Assembly: GCA_016200025.1 (NCBI GenBank)
Contig: JACQFO010000050.1
Span: 1-6,694, forward strand
DNA length: 6,694 nt
Source of the DNA: Nitrososphaerota archaeon
GTDB lineage: Archaea > Thermoproteota > Nitrososphaeria > Nitrososphaerales > Gagatemarchaeaceae
Direction of reading: 5' to 3'
Shown here in pieces: positions 5,935-6,694 of the stretch. Made by a program: the position numbers and the translations under genes. The notes below the pieces were generated by a model. That model ran no database searches, was not told where the DNA came from, and saw nothing but the letters and a program-made list of their open reading frames with translations. Position 1 is the stretch's first letter; each line of letters starts with the position of its first letter.

Positions 5935-6647
5935 GCACTTGCCAATCCGTAGGAACCGTAGACTGCGGTCATCGTAAGGACCACTTGGGAGACAGGGTCC
6001 GAGGTCTCTCGCTGGAGTTGCCGGGCGCCCCAGGCCACGACGAGGCCGATTAGGGCCCCACCGCCGAAAATAAAGAAGAAGGAGCTGACCGCGGGGAGGA
6101 GGACAGGCCCGGAGGCCTCCAACGATGCAAGGAAGACAGTGAGCAGTACGATTCCTGTCGCGTCGTTGAAGACCGACTCGGTCTCCAGAAGGGTCGCCAG
6201 CCTGGATGGGACCGAAATTCTTCGGAAGACCTCCAAGACCGTGGAGACGTCGGTGGGGGCGATGAGCGCTGCAAAGAGGAAGGCGCTGTATATGGGGAGC
6301 CCCATGAATTGCCAAACAATCACTCCGCCCACCGTTGTCGCGACCACCACTCCCACGGTCGCCAGCAGAAGGGCGGGCCTGGAGACGGCCCTGAACTCCT
6401 CTGTCTTGATGCTCATCATGCTCTCGAAGAGGAGTGGGGGGAGGATCAGACCTACGAAGAGGCCGCCGACGGAGAGCCTCTGGAGCTGGGACTGTATATC
6501 GTTCAGTGAAGGGTCGGCCGTGCTGGTCAGCGCGATGCCGATGATTACCAAGAGGATGGTGTAGGGGGTCCTGGTCTTCCTCGACACTATGGACGCAACC
6601 AGCGCGATCGTCAGGAAGGCTGTGATGATGAGCTGGATCGAGACCAA
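5931..6647 (-). CDS. Antiporter, N-terminal fragment with ND motif
   Basis: The 238-residue N-terminal part contains six or seven membrane helices. It includes A130-P-T-D133 followed by the S-V-L-like helix, and then E158-S-V-F-N161-D162-A-T-G-I-V-L-L. The adjacent Asn-Asp pair is the hallmark of electroneutral CPA1 exchangers and forms the ion-binding site; it is intact. The reading frame ends at G-L-A-S-A, inside the helix that should lead into the Ser-Gly loop. Expressed alone, this fragment would lack the Arg-bearing helix of the C-terminal half and is unlikely to transport. Confidence 0.7.
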   Translation of the reverse strand: MVSIQLIITAFLTIALVASIVSRKTRTPYTILLVIIGIALTSTADPSLNDIQSQLQRLSVGGLFVGLILPPLLFESMMSIKTEEFRAVSRPALLLATVGVVVATTVGGVIVWQFMGLPIYSAFLFAALIAPTDVSTVLEVFRRISVPSRLATLLETESVFNDATGIVLLTVFLASLEASGPVLLPAVSSFFFIFGGGALIGLVVAWGARQLQRETSDPVSQVVLTMTAVYGSYGLASA

Positions 6648-6670
6648 CGGCCTCCTTACGTCCGCCGGAG

Positions 6671-6692
6671 AGGGCTTTCAATGTTGAGCCCT
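6671..6692. repeat. Short inverted repeat at the window edge
   Basis: AGGGCT (6671-6676) and AGCCCT (6687-6692) form a 6-bp inverted repeat with TCAA/TTGA pairing possible inside the spacer. It lies 24 bp upstream of the antiporter TTG start. It may be a promoter-region operator or part of a feature cut off by the window end. Short enough to occur by chance. Confidence 0.25.
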
Positions 6693-6694
6693 GC

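Larger units (their letters stand above)
5398..6647 (-). pseudogene. CPA1/NhaP-type cation/proton antiporter, frameshifted
   Basis: Two minus-strand reading frames together make one antiporter of the monovalent cation:proton CPA1 family, which exchanges Na+ (or K+) for H+ across the cytoplasmic membrane. The first half (238 codons) stops at TAG 5931-5933; homology resumes one frame over at about 5934 and runs 178 codons to TAG 5398-5400. Frame is restored by stepping back one base. The family usually has, after the LAE-like position, a loop with conserved Ser-Gly and then a V-V-V-A-G-L type helix. Here A-S-A is followed at once by I-A-I-T-G-L-L, so roughly eight residues are absent as well. 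That suggests a deletion of about 22 or 25 bases rather than a simple one-base error. Start: TTG at 6647, with AGGAGG at 6651-6656 only 3 nt away. It is either a true pseudogene or a local consensus or assembly error; sequence alone cannot decide. Confidence 0.75.

Noticed and set aside
5925..5945. Programmed frameshifting in the antiporter gene
   Set aside because: No slippery sequence or clear downstream structure is seen, and conserved residues appear to be missing, which frameshifting would not explain.
5935..6681. Upstream part of the 427-codon minus-strand frame containing the antiporter C-terminus
   Set aside because: Its translation is rich in Pro, Arg and His without membrane segments, while the other frame over the same bases encodes well-conserved antiporter helices.

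Overview
The window looks like a gene-dense archaeal chromosome segment. Three things point that way. The DNA-binding protein at 1213-1917 belongs to a regulator family I know only from Archaea. The glycyl-tRNA synthetase has the archaeal/eukaryotic style of class II motifs. Five genes have an AT-rich, TATA-like element centred about 25-32 bp before the start codon, mostly with no usable Shine-Dalgarno sequence, which is the pattern of leaderless archaeal transcripts. The coding DNA is GC-rich (high fifties per cent by eye) with many AGG/AGA arginine codons. I lean towards a TACK-type lineage such as Nitrososphaeria, or an uncultivated relative, but the sequence does not settle this. No rRNA, tRNA, CRISPR array or insertion sequence is visible.

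Layout from left to right: 1-149 is AT-rich and non-coding as far as I can tell. It is followed by a plus-strand gene for a degenerate nucleotidyltransferase-like protein (150-1154). After a 58-bp gap holding a TATA-like element and a perfect 8-bp inverted repeat comes a plus-strand XRE-type regulator (1213-1917). It converges, with an 11-bp overlap, on a minus-strand GT-B glycosyltransferase gene (1907-2974). A 127-bp divergent intergenic region with a perfect 10-bp inverted repeat separates this from a plus-strand DUF92 membrane protein (3102-3917). That gene converges, with a 17-bp overlap, on minus-strand glycyl-tRNA synthetase (3901-5364). Upstream of glyS on the same strand is a CPA1/NhaP-type cation/proton antiporter (5398-6647), broken near 5931-5934 by a frameshift at a point where about eight conserved residues also seem to be missing.

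Most genes look independently transcribed housekeeping or envelope functions rather than one operon. Two local relationships stand out. The regulator probably controls its own promoter through the inverted repeat between its TATA element and start codon. The divergent glycosyltransferase/DUF92 pair could share control and may both act on isoprenoid-phosphate or lipid-linked sugar metabolism, since a plant DUF92 member is a prenyl-phosphate kinase. I found no defence island, mobile element or clearly new multi-gene system. The best leads are the regulator's operator, the palindrome between the divergent pair, the disrupted antiporter and the unassigned nucleotidyltransferase-like gene.
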